Origin: Varanus komodoensis
Taxonomy: Eukaryota; Chordata; Lepidosauria; Squamata; Varanidae
Reading direction: 5' to 3'
DNA length: 64,000 bases
NCBI RefSeq assembly: GCF_004798865.1
Contig: NW_025335941.1
Coordinates: 10,584,253-10,648,252 of the forward strand
Under the pieces are notes generated by a model. That model did no database searches, was not told the DNA's origin, and worked only from the letters and a program-made list of their open reading frames with translations. Below are positions 24,331 to 35,000 of the stretch, piece by piece. Each line of letters starts with the position of its first letter. Position 1 is the first letter of the stretch. Made by a program: the position numbers and the translations under genes.

Positions 24331-26261
24331 GAAGAAAAGCAGAGGCAAAGGAAAAGTTTGGCATCCCTGCCTGTCTTGCATTCTGCATTGTTCATGTCCC
24401 TGTGCTCTGGCATCCTGTTTTATAGGAAAGCAACAAAAATCACAAAAATCATATTATCAGGCTTTGTAATATCATGGTCATTCCATACCAAACCTCCTTT
24501 ATGTCACTGGCAAGTCTCCTACTTTGATCTGAAGAGTTGTATGAAAAGGTCAGAGTAGGAAGAGGAGCTCCACAATTGCTTGGTTTGTCCTTTGCCGTGT
24601 TTTCAGTATTATGAAGTAGCCTTTGGGTTACCAATATTCAGCTTTTGCATGCCACTTTAACATGCCTTTGGACAAAGCCTGGCAATAATATAATGATGTA
24701 GTTACAGAGAACTGTGTGTGAAAAGATCTCTAAACATCTACCTTCTCCTCACCCCCGCCCCCACCCAAAAAAGCCTACTCTGAGCAGAATGACAGCTAAA
24801 ATGGCTAAAGTCTAGTGTAGCTGCAACTTATGTTAAGTTCAGGCAGACAGCTGTACGGTGACCCACTTCTTTAATGATCATGCCTTGGACTGCACTAGAC
24901 TGAGCTTCAGCTTTCTGTCTGATACACAAGCACCTTAATATTTCTGTTCCTATCAGACAGATGCAGCACTCTGTCCCTGTGTGAATTATTTACTCATCTG
25001 TACTCAACCATTGCATAAGATTTATCACAAAGTAGTAAAATAGTTTCATACCTCAAAAAGCTTTCATTGTGTGGGTGTGGTATGAGACAACAGATGGGTA
25101 GAGAAATGGAGTAAAACCCCAGAAATGAATGCAAAATAATTCATTTCTTTTGTAATTTTGATAAAGCATCTTTATTAAATATTAAATTGTATGTTAACTC
25201 TTTTAATATTGCTTTGTTCCACTATCACTTGAAACATCATTCATAGACTTTGTTCTCCTACTGCCTGTACAACATTACAATATATTTCCAAGTCTACCAC
25301 TACAGAAGGCAATTAAAGGCTGCTTGCAATTGAAAAAGTAAGTCTAGGAAATTGTTTTCCTACTCACTAGTTTCCTGTGTGCATTTAAAGCCCAAACTGC
25401 TTACTTTACTGCAATTCATTTTCCTTGGTGTGAAATAAAACCAAAGCATTTATCTTTTTTATAATCCCAAGACTAGTAGCAGAATGTATATAAAATTAAA
25501 AAAGCACATTACCATTGCAAATGGCTTGTTACAGCAGATAGGAGAATTTTTAACAGGACTTTAGACCAATGCATCTCATTAGGTATTATGTTATATAATT
25601 AAAAAATCTTAATATGAAATGTTGGTTGGGTGAAATCAAGTCCATCAAGTTGAGTAATGTTTTGGACATTCTTGAGAATGCAGTGATACAACAGAGGCAG
25701 CTCCATAACTATTTTTAAGGCCATCCCTCCTTACAGTTAGCACATTTATGCCTGTAGTAAGAAACACATGTAGGAATGGTTTGGAATGGTTCACAAAGAC
25801 ACTTCAGATTCTGCTAATTCGGATTAATCGTACTATTTTGCTGGAACCCCATTGTCTGACATGCTACCTTTGAGTCAAGTTTATTTCAACTGCATTATCT
25901 TTCCATTACAGGGAACATTCTGGATTATCTGGCACATATGTATACAGGGACCTCGGCACATTTTAAGTGCCTAAAGGCTCTTGTAAAGAAATATATAGTT
26001 GCCACGCCAGTACTTCTGATTTGGAAATATGGAAATGTTAAAATTATTGACTTTGACTTGGTGCTGATGCAAGATACTGTCAAGATTGAAAAAGTGGACT
26101 TCTAGTGGATAGAGAGTGCACCCAACAGGAAAAAGTTAATTCCAATTTTGCTAGAGATAGCAGGGCAAAACCACATTTCCTCTCCCACCCTAAGAGGAGG
26201 AAACCCCACTCAGTTATAGAACATGACTCTAGCAGCAGGGCTTTAAAAAGTCAGTTTCACT

Positions 26262-27184
26262 TAGGGGTGTACTCACTTTTGTTGCCAGCGATTTAGACAT
26301 TAATGTCTGTGTGTTGTTATTTTGAGGAGACAGCAAATTTACACTGTTATACAAGCTGTATACTCACTACTTTACATTATAGCAAAGTGTCATTTCTTCA
26401 GGGTTGTCACATGAAAAGATCTAATAAGGAGCGCTTATTAGAGGAGCGCTTTCTTTCAGCTTTGGCTGATCCATCAGCGGCATCCCTACCTGGAGAACAA
26501 CTGCCTGGCGAAAATGACACACGCGTTGGTAACTTCCCAACTAGACTTCTGCAACGCGCTCTACATGGGGCTGCCCTTGAAGACAGTCCGGATACTTCAA
26601 TTGGTACAAAATAGAGCTGCCAGGCTGCTGACGCGGACTGGGCGTTATGTTCACATGACTACAGTCCTCTGTCAGCTTCACTGGCTCCCCATTGAAGTCC
26701 GGGCCCAATTCAAGGTGTTGGTTATTACCTATAAAGCCCTTAATGGCTAGGGTCCTGGTTACCTACGTCCATATGTGCCCTTCTGCCCCTTGAGATCAGC
26801 GGGGTAGGCCCTTCTCCAGGAACCCTCCGTGAAGGATATTAGGAGGGTAAGTACCCAGAGGAGGGCTTTCCCTGCAGTGGCGCCCAATCTATGGAATGTG
26901 CTCCCCAGAGAGGTCTGCCTGGCGCCATCATTATTTGTTTTTCAGCGCCAGGCCAAGACCTTTTTATTTAAACGTCATTTTAATTGTTAACATTATTTAT
27001 TGATTTTATATCTTTGGCCAGGACATCTCCAATTATATTGTTTTTATATGGTTAATATGTATTTATTTATTGTGAGCTGCCCCGAGGCTTTGGCGAATGG
27101 TGCGGCATAGAAGCTTGCTAAATAAATAAATAATAAAATATTTACAAAATGTGAGGGGTGTACTCACTTCTGTGATATACTGTA
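26262..27184. mobile_element. Tc1/mariner-like DNA transposon remnant, split by an L2 insertion
   Basis: The left part (26262-26428) begins AGGGGTGTACTCACTTTTGT and runs through GTCATTTCTTCAGGGTTGTC to ACATGAAAAGATCTAATAA. The right part (about 27139-27184) reads TTTACAAAATGTGAGGGGTG, then TACTCACTTCTGTGATATAC. The phrase 'aggggtgtactcactt' at the ends is a widespread vertebrate Tc1/mariner-like signature. No transposase frame remains. The L2 between the parts is listed separately. Confidence 0.7.
26429..27138 (+). mobile_element. L2-type LINE 3' end, inserted in a Tc1/mariner-like element
   Basis: The plus strand encodes the end of a non-LTR reverse transcriptase: [56 protein letters not shown]. 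An in-frame stop after ALNG and later frame breaks show it is dead. It ends in AAATAAATAAATAATAAAAT. TAATAA occurs at both edges and is a plausible target duplication. Strong 5' truncation is typical of LINEs. Confidence 0.85.
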
Positions 27185-27712
27185 GGTTTTAAATAATCAA
27201 CAGAACAATCCTATGGGCACGAGACAGCATCTAGATGGCCACAGGATTTTTCAGATGTCTAACCTCATAGTTGGGAATCCACCCTAGGGTCCCACCCCCC
27301 ACTCACAGCCAGCACAGAAAGAACTGCACCAGTCGTTTGAGTAGCAACCTTGGAGAAGGGGTTTTGGAGCAGAGTGGGAAAGAGACAAGCATCACGAAGA
27401 TACGATGCAGCCTCCTACCCTCCTACTCCAACACGCTGCACTTGGGTGGCTGAGCAATAGTGGTGTTCCATGTTCTTCACAGCTCTCAAAGGATGTCCAT
27501 AGTCTTCTATAGTTGGGAGGCAGATTACAGTGCAGCCCCGTTGCATAGTGCCCTAGTTAAATGCTACAGTTAAGAACCAGATGGGATGAACAAAGCATTC
27601 GAATGATGTCCTCTGATTTCTAAGATTTGCAGATCCTCACACTGATCTGCTCCTTGATCAATGAAGAAAAGGACCAAGGATGAAGAAAACTTGTGAAAAT
27701 ACTGTAAAGTTT

Positions 27713-27942
27713 GTTTGTTTATTTATTTTTCGATTTATATCCTGCCTTTTTCCTCAAAGGGTTCAAGGCAGCTTACATCATTCTCTTCCTCCATCTTATC
27801 CCCACAACAACAACCATGTGAGGTAGGTTGGGCTGAGACTGGCCCAGTCACCCACTTGGTTCCATGGCTGAGCGGGGACTAGAACCCAGATCACCTGAGT
27901 CCCAGTCCCATGCTCTTAACCACTACATCACACTGGTTTACA
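27713..27942 (-). mobile_element. CORE-SINE (MIR-like), nearly full length
   Basis: Tail TTTATTTATTTTTCGATTTA, then TCAAGGCAGCTTACATCATT, GTGAGGTAGGTTGGGCTGAG, TGGCCCAGTCACCCACTTGG, and a tRNA-like end CTTAACCACTACATCACACT. All are the complement of the 6916 copy. Confidence 0.85.
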
Positions 27943-28509
27943 TTGCTTTAGATCATTTTCTTAAACCTATCTAAATAAAAACATTCTATGCCTGAAAGCT
28001 ATTTTACATCTCTTATATGTCTCTTCTTTTACTTAAGTTGAACTGCTAGATAAACTCAGATCTAAATGCTTTAAGATGCTATGTTTATTTTCAGATTTCA
28101 TATTGCGTGAGGTCTTGTAATGAGCTCTGCTTTGCTCCAACTGTCCAGATTCTCAAGAATCAAGGACAAGTTAGGCTATAAGGTGAAACTAAATAGCTCT
28201 ACAGAAGATAAACTAGGTTATAAAATTCTGTTTTGATCTAGGAAGCTCAGCTATTAAACCTGTGTTCACTTCATTTAACATTGCTTAAGATACTTCACAG
28301 AAAGTGAAACAAGAACAAAAGGTAAGCCAAGAGATTTCAACATGAGAGGAAGTGGAACTCTATAAACAAGTTGGTATCATTCAAGGCATGATACACAGTT
28401 GCAGGCAGAGAAAACCATTTCTTTTAACAAGAACTCTGATTTGGCAGTATTTTCATATGACCAATCAGCATTGCAAAATGTGCCAGTACTTTTCATTAGG
28501 TTCTGTCAG

Positions 28510-28595
28510 AGTGAGCAACTTGTGGCCCTCTGGATGTTCCAACTCCAACCTACAACTCCCAAGATCCTCACTACTGGCACTGTTGGGTAGGTCTA
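28510..28595. repeat. Palindromic MITE-like element, family B, partial copy
   Basis: GAGCAACTTGTGGCCCTCTG, GATGTTCCAACTCCAACCTA and CAACTCCCAAGATCCTCACT match one arm and the loop of the 19.7 kb copy. The second arm is missing. Confidence 0.55.
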
Positions 28596-30184
28596 ATAAA
28601 AGTCGTGGCCCTAAAGTCTTTCACCCATCCCTGGGCATAATCTTTCTTTTTTTATGCAAGGAATGGGGGAAGACCAGAAAATGCCCAAACCTTGGCCAAA
28701 CGTTATGGCCATGAGGTTTGCAGTTTATAAAAATCGAGTTTAAAATGGAAATTTGCAGTCTAAATGAGTTAGGCAGTGATTGGTTCTCACAGACAGCAGA
28801 TTATACCTAGAAATGCATTTGGGGGTATAGAAGTAATTGCTGGTCTCTATCTGAAAATCTAAAGGTCAACTGTAACCAGACTTCTGCAGTGAGCAAAACA
28901 CCCAGATTCCTGAACTCATGACTATATCTGACCAAATTTTTAAATCTTTGTATCTTTCCCATCATCTGTTTTTTGTACCATCTAGCATGATGAGTTCTGG
29001 AGAACTCAAAAGCTTGCATAGTTTTGTGGAATTTCTACTGGTCTTTGAAAAGGTACTATTATTGGTCTTGGATTTTTTTCTCACACAGCCTGATATTTAG
29101 ATGTGTCTTTTAGTGTTTTCGGTGAGTTTTTTGCTTGTTAATGCAGCACAGACCTTACTGGCTACTTTTTCTTCATTAAAACTTTCCTTCATATTTCTAA
29201 ACACAAGCATAGGAAACATCTGAGTTTGGGAAACATTCAAGTTTTCTTAACATTAAGAAAATAGAATTGGAATAGTATTAAACCAACCAAAAATATATTA
29301 CCAAAATATATGAAGAATTATGACATGTTTTAACTAGAGCGCAAATATCTGGACATGTATTGACTGCTAATAGCTTTCCCCCATGCAAAATTGGTTCTGT
29401 TGTATCTGGATACCAAATATTCCTAAAATGTAAGCTTTTATTGATGTGCTCAATCAAACTTAAAGTCCCTATCAGTTGACAGCTTATCTCCCCCGTGTCT
29501 TTCAGATTTAATACATGAATGAGTATGCCAAGTCCACTGCTTACATTCTCAATCTTTTTCTAGCAGTTCAACCTTTGAGTACTGAGCATTAGAATCTGTT
29601 TTCACTGCCAGTGCTAAGCCTGTACAGTAATAAAAGAAGTGTTTCCCAACAGGTGCATACACAATTCCTTAAATTCATGCTAGGACATTAGAAGCAGGTT
29701 TTCACAATCGATATTACAATCTCCCATATATATTAACTATCACACTAGTCTGCATTCCAAGTCTATCACAATAAAATGTGATAAACCTCAATTTTAAAGA
29801 GTCTTCAAAATTCAGCAGAGAGTAGTGGGTTTCTAGAAGTGCACCTTTACCAAAAACCATAGTGAAAACACAGTATTCAATCATAAATGCCTTGTCCATT
29901 AATATTCAGTTCCAGAATAATGTAGATAGGTATTCTGCACTATTTTATAAACTATCCAAATAATGCTAAGCCATACAAGTATGCTATTGATAATATAGAG
30001 TAGCAGACACTGGGAGAATATCAAATAGGACATCATATTAGAACTAATTTGATAAACACTGAACAGCTGCAATCATTATGAGATTTCTCAGAGTTCATAC
30101 CCATCACTGGCAAGATGGTTCATTAAAATGACCAATTTCCAACAACCTAATTTGCAGCACTTATAAAATTATAACACAGATATT

Positions 30185-31994
30185 GCTTCATTGTCAGAAT
30201 TAGTTTATTTGAGTTTCCCCACATATGATTCAGTGCCTTGGAGATAGTTTCCCAGATGAGGGTTGAGGCAACCTCAATTTTGAGAGCAAAACATCATAAT
30301 CCACGAAGGTGTATGGTGTATACTCATGATGCTGCAAGTTCTTGTAGGTAGCAATGTCAAATGTTTCTTGAGCAGTTTCAGTTGATGGCTTGGCCTCTAT
30401 GAGAGAGAAAAATATGTTCATGAACCCAAAGATAAAAGAACCCAGAGATAAAAGAAGCTATTATTGCTCGCTGACTCAGATTTTTTATGTGTGGAGCTTT
30501 ATTACTCAGTTTGCCACTTGTGATGTTTGCTAAAAGCAGAACAAGAAATTAAAAGTTCACAGCAATATGAAAGAAGTGAACATGTATTTGAACATGTAGA
30601 ACTGCATTCACTTTAATAAAAAGTCCACTCCAAAATGTAACTGATTGCAAGTTGATTTGTTTCTTTGAATACTGTCAGGAACACTTATGCCAGGATTGAA
30701 AAAGAAGCATGTGCACATGAACTACCCATATGTAACTAAGCCTGCAAGTGGAGCTTTGCTGTTTGTTTGTCACAGTAGTTTCCCTGCCAAAAGTATGATG
30801 CTTTTTAAAACTCCATGGCCTGGTTCACTCATAACACTTAACCTACAGTTCATTATTTACATGGTTTCCCGTCCTACACAGGGTTTGTCTAACAGTTAAA
30901 TGAATAGCCTGTGGTTTATTTTCTTATGTCGCTGTTTCATTTCTCCTTTACCTGCTCCCTTCCTTTATCCCAGCCGCCTTTGTAGCACTGCAGTACTGCC
31001 ATGTGAAGCAACTTCTATACTATGGAGTCTATAGCATGGTAAAATAACCCATGAAGAAGCTCATAATTCTGGGTTCCCATGTAATGATAACCCATAGTTA
31101 AAAAACAAACAAAACCGAGTTTACAATATGGGTTCTCTTTGTAGGTAACAATCCCTGGAATTGCCTAATCAGGCTATGGGTGCACATCTCTTAGTTACAT
31201 CCCAGCTAGACTACCATAATATGTTCTACATGAGCCTGCCTTTGAAAACTGGCGAGAAACATCAGCTGGACCAGAACTTTGCAGGAAAACTGTTGACTGG
31301 AACTAGTTACAGGAGCTTCATTGACTGCAGGCTGTTTCTCAGTAGGATTCAAAGTGCTGGTTATAACTTATAAAGTCCAGTGTGTCTTGGGACCAGGCTA
31401 CACCAAATCCAGCCTCTCCCATGAGCACACACAGTTCTTTACTGCTTCCTGGAGAAGCCCTGCTTTCAAGGCCACTTTATTCATAGATATGTTTGGTGAT
31501 CTGAAAGAGGGTCTTCTTGGTAGCTGACTCCAGGCTGCGGAGCTCTTTACAAACCAATGCTAGGTCTGCTCCCTCCCTCCTATCAACAAGCAAAGTCCAC
31601 TTTATTCAAGAAGACTTTTTGGCCTGTACGTGGGATCTGCTGGGTTGGATGTTATTTTTATTTTTAATTTGTAACTTATATTTTGCTGTATTTTTAAAAT
31701 ATGTTTTTGTATTAATCTATTTGAATTAGGCCCTGGGTACCATTCTTTTGCTAGAAGGGGGGGGGTAGAAGTCACATAAATACAATCAAACAAATGAATA
31801 GTTAACTCAGTTCTGGCTTCTCATATAACAACAACCCTCAATTCAACAAACTGCAGCTAACCCATGGTTTGTTATTATGGCTTTTTTGTAAACCACCTCG
31901 ATGGCTTTTTTTGTCTGGAAGCTGGAAGGGCTATAGTTCAAAAGAAATAAAGAAATAGAGAGAGACAGACAGGATAGCTTTGACTAGCACACAG

Positions 31995-32077
<83 letters not shown>

Positions 32078-35000
32078 TCTGCTGATAGATCCAAGAGCAA
32101 TAGCTGCATTTTTAAAGGTTTTAAGTGTGCTCCAGAGCCTTCTTTCAATGGAGAATATTCAAATAAGGGAGCTGTTTGTAGGTTTTCCCCAGAGGAAAAT
32201 CTAGCTCCTTACTTCCTCACTAAGTTCACAAAAGCCACAAGATCCTTCAATAGAATGAATGCAGTATGAATGCTGGGGCTGCAATAAAATACTGAATGAT
32301 AAAGGTAAAATACATAATATTTCCATGAAAGCATCTCAGCTCTGAGAAGCTAGAAATTGCTGACATTTTCTACTAGTTTGCATGGTTTTGGGTTTCAAAA
32401 TTTTATTTCTGCCAAATCATTATCCATGAAAGGGTTTATGCTTTACAAAATAAAATAAAAATAATGAACATTTAAATAAACTGGGAAGCAGAATATTTTA
32501 GCCCAAGAGCCAAATTCCATTTTGGAGATAACTGGAGCCCAAATTTCATCAGTATGCAGGGCTGAAGGCAAAAGGGGTGAGGCCAGAACATCACCATATT
32601 TTAGTTTAAAGCTGTTACTGTCAGTTACAAAGTATTAGGACAGGCATTCAACCTTGTAGAATGGAGAAATAACTGTACAAAAGCTGCGAAACCACCAAAG
32701 AAAGGTGACTGTGGGAAAGAAGTAAGGGCAGGGAAGGGAACAAAACCATCTGAGGAACCCCAGAGGGCCTGACTGGGACCCTAGGAGGGCTGCATTTGGC
32801 TCCTAGGCCTAAGATTCAGAGATTCATAAAATTTCTATTTTATGCCTTGATAATCTGCAAAGCACAGAACATGGAGAAGAATGGAGAATGCAGTGTAGAG
32901 CCAAAAGGAAACACAGTATTAGAAGACCAACACATTTTGAACAGAATGCAACACTTTTTAACCTCTTTGATTTCAGTGAGAAAATGGGCGAAGTGCTTAA
33001 GCTTCTCCCAGTGAAATCAATGGAGCTTAAAAAGGTTTATACTGGTTGAACTCTGTCCTACATGAACAGATCTAACTTTCAGTTATGCAGGTGAAAGTAT
33101 CACATAAGGTCTCTAACCTCCACAGTATTATACCTTAACAGATATATATTATTAAGTACAGTTTGCTTTAACAGTACAGTTCATTGCCTTCCACTAATAA
33201 ACTTAATTACTTATTCCATTTTTTCCAGGGCAAAAATGGAAGGCAGTCACAATGTTTTCAGTCTAATATTTCAAGTATGCTTTTTCCAAACATTGGTGCC
33301 CTCTGCTGGATGCACAGCAGCTCAAATATCTGGAAAATCCAGGTTTTGACAGTACTTCAACCTTCATGTTGTATTTCAAGCTTCTAGTTTCTTCCAGCAA
33401 TTTCCCTTGTTTCTAAACAAATAGCAGTTCATCTAGCTACTGGTGTTATTATTTTTCTGCCTTATGAATCTATGTATTTTGGGGGTAAGATTGCTCTGTA
33501 GCAAGTATCCTTTTTTTTGGAAAGTGAATGTGCTACAGCAGCGGTGAGCAGAAAGTAGATTTAAACAAATGTAGTAGTAGATTTCTAGTGATTTGTAGTA
33601 GATCTTGTAGTAGACAAGTATCTTGGAATTCCAGTTATTTAGCAATAGGGGCAACAAGATGACTGCCCCCTCCTCCCATTCCTAAATGATAGTGCTGAAC
33701 TGGAGAAAGGCTTACACAGCCAACAGTGGATGTGTGTTGCAGGCTTGTGAGCTCAGCTCTGGGACTTAAAAGAAGTTCATGTACTCAAATTTTAATATTT
33801 GAAGTACGTGTCTTTAGTACTAGGCAGAGCAAGTGGAACTTGGGGCTCTAGTAAAAAAACAGAATAGACCCTGGAAACATGAAATTTACCCACACCTGTA
33901 CTACAAAGCAAAAAGAATATGATAGCAACATGGCTGATTTCTGGAGAGTGCACAGTGCATTTGGAGGCCAAAAGAGACTCTTAATAGTCTAGAAATGTCC
34001 TAAGATCACAGGAGAGAGGGAGTTCAAGTAACAAAGATATGTAAGGTAGCTAAGGAAGAACAGTAAGGGAAAGCATATGCTGTGAAGGCTTGTCATCCTT
34101 AAAGCTGGGATGTGAAGCAGTATCTTGGCCAACCAGGGGACACAGCTTCCCCATCACCACTCTGGTGTCAAACTAGACTTTATTCTTCATAATCCTCATC
34201 TGCTCAATGGAGCTAATTTCTATAACTATCAGAGCACTGCCAGAAGAAAAAGACAGAATAGAGAAAGTACTGAATGAACAGCCAGTTCGGGCAGAAAAGC
34301 AGCTGGTAAGCCTGAGGGCAAATGTTGGGCAGGAAGAGCAAAAGAATGCAAAACAGGCCGCTCAATAGCTCCATTGTGTTTCTAGCAAATTGGGACAACA
34401 TTCTAATTTTAATAAGGTAGCCCATTTCCCCTTGGCTCATTCCAGTCCGGCCCCACCCTCTCCCCATTTACCTTTTACTATACCAAAACATAAGAGCACC
34501 ATATATATGAATATATAGTAGGCTAAGAAAGAGTCTTCCATCCCTATTAACAGTTTAAACAGTAAGCAGGAGAATCAAAGAAAAGAAGTGCAAACAACCC
34601 ATAAATGTAAAGATCTGTAAAGAACACCCAAAAGTATAAGATGCCAACCTACAGGCATCAGGAAAAGTGGAAAGGATTCCAAAGTGCTCTCACATAATGA
34701 GCTGTTAGAATACAAGACGCTTGCCCATGTAAAGCCCTTAGCACCCATAGGACCAATGCAGATCAAACAAGATAAAGCAATACCCAGTATAGTGCTTTGT
34801 TGTTCAGTCTGAATTCCTGTATCCAGCGTGCTCTCATCCTTTACTGTAGCTTCTACCATTGGCACTTCACTATTCAAATCCTCTTTCTGAACAGCAGCAG
34901 TTCTTCCTTGCACTTCAGTCTTTTTTAACTCCTTTGGCACATTCTCTTCCTGTCTCAATGTCAGGTTTTGTGCAACACTTTGCTGAAGCACTGGCTGAGT

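Larger units (their letters stand above)
13651..30185. other. Intergenic region between PKNOX1 and NDUFV3
   Basis: About 16.5 kb with no supportable gene. It is AT-rich, with LINE fragments (16.6, 23.5-24.3 and 26.4-27.1 kb), SINEs (18.0 and 27.7 kb), palindromic elements (16.9, 19.7, 21.0 and 28.5 kb), a Tc1/mariner-like remnant (26.26 kb) and a purine-pyrimidine microsatellite (23.15 kb). ORFs here are short and lack homology I recognise. NDUFV3 and PKNOX1 are arranged head-to-tail. Confidence 0.75.
30397..34783 (-). other. NDUFV3: NDUFV3 intron 3
   Basis: About 4.4 kb. It contains a decayed L2-type LINE (31140-31795), a (TC)n(TG)n microsatellite (31997-32075), a palindromic element (32960-33035) and otherwise unique AT-rich sequence. 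32490-32815 has the worn look of an old dispersed repeat that I cannot name. Confidence 0.8.

Noticed and set aside
31980-32269. ORFs reading SLSLSLSL and CVCVCV
   Set aside because: Translation of a dinucleotide microsatellite.
32490-32815. Possible old dispersed repeat in NDUFV3 intron 3
   Set aside because: The wording feels like a worn squamate repeat, but I could not match it to a family or a second copy here.
34575-34783. Tail of the long minus ORF as part of normal NDUFV3
   Set aside because: The phase-correct donor at 34783 and the conserved last exon at 30396 show it is intronic in the normal transcript. Kept only as a possible retention product.
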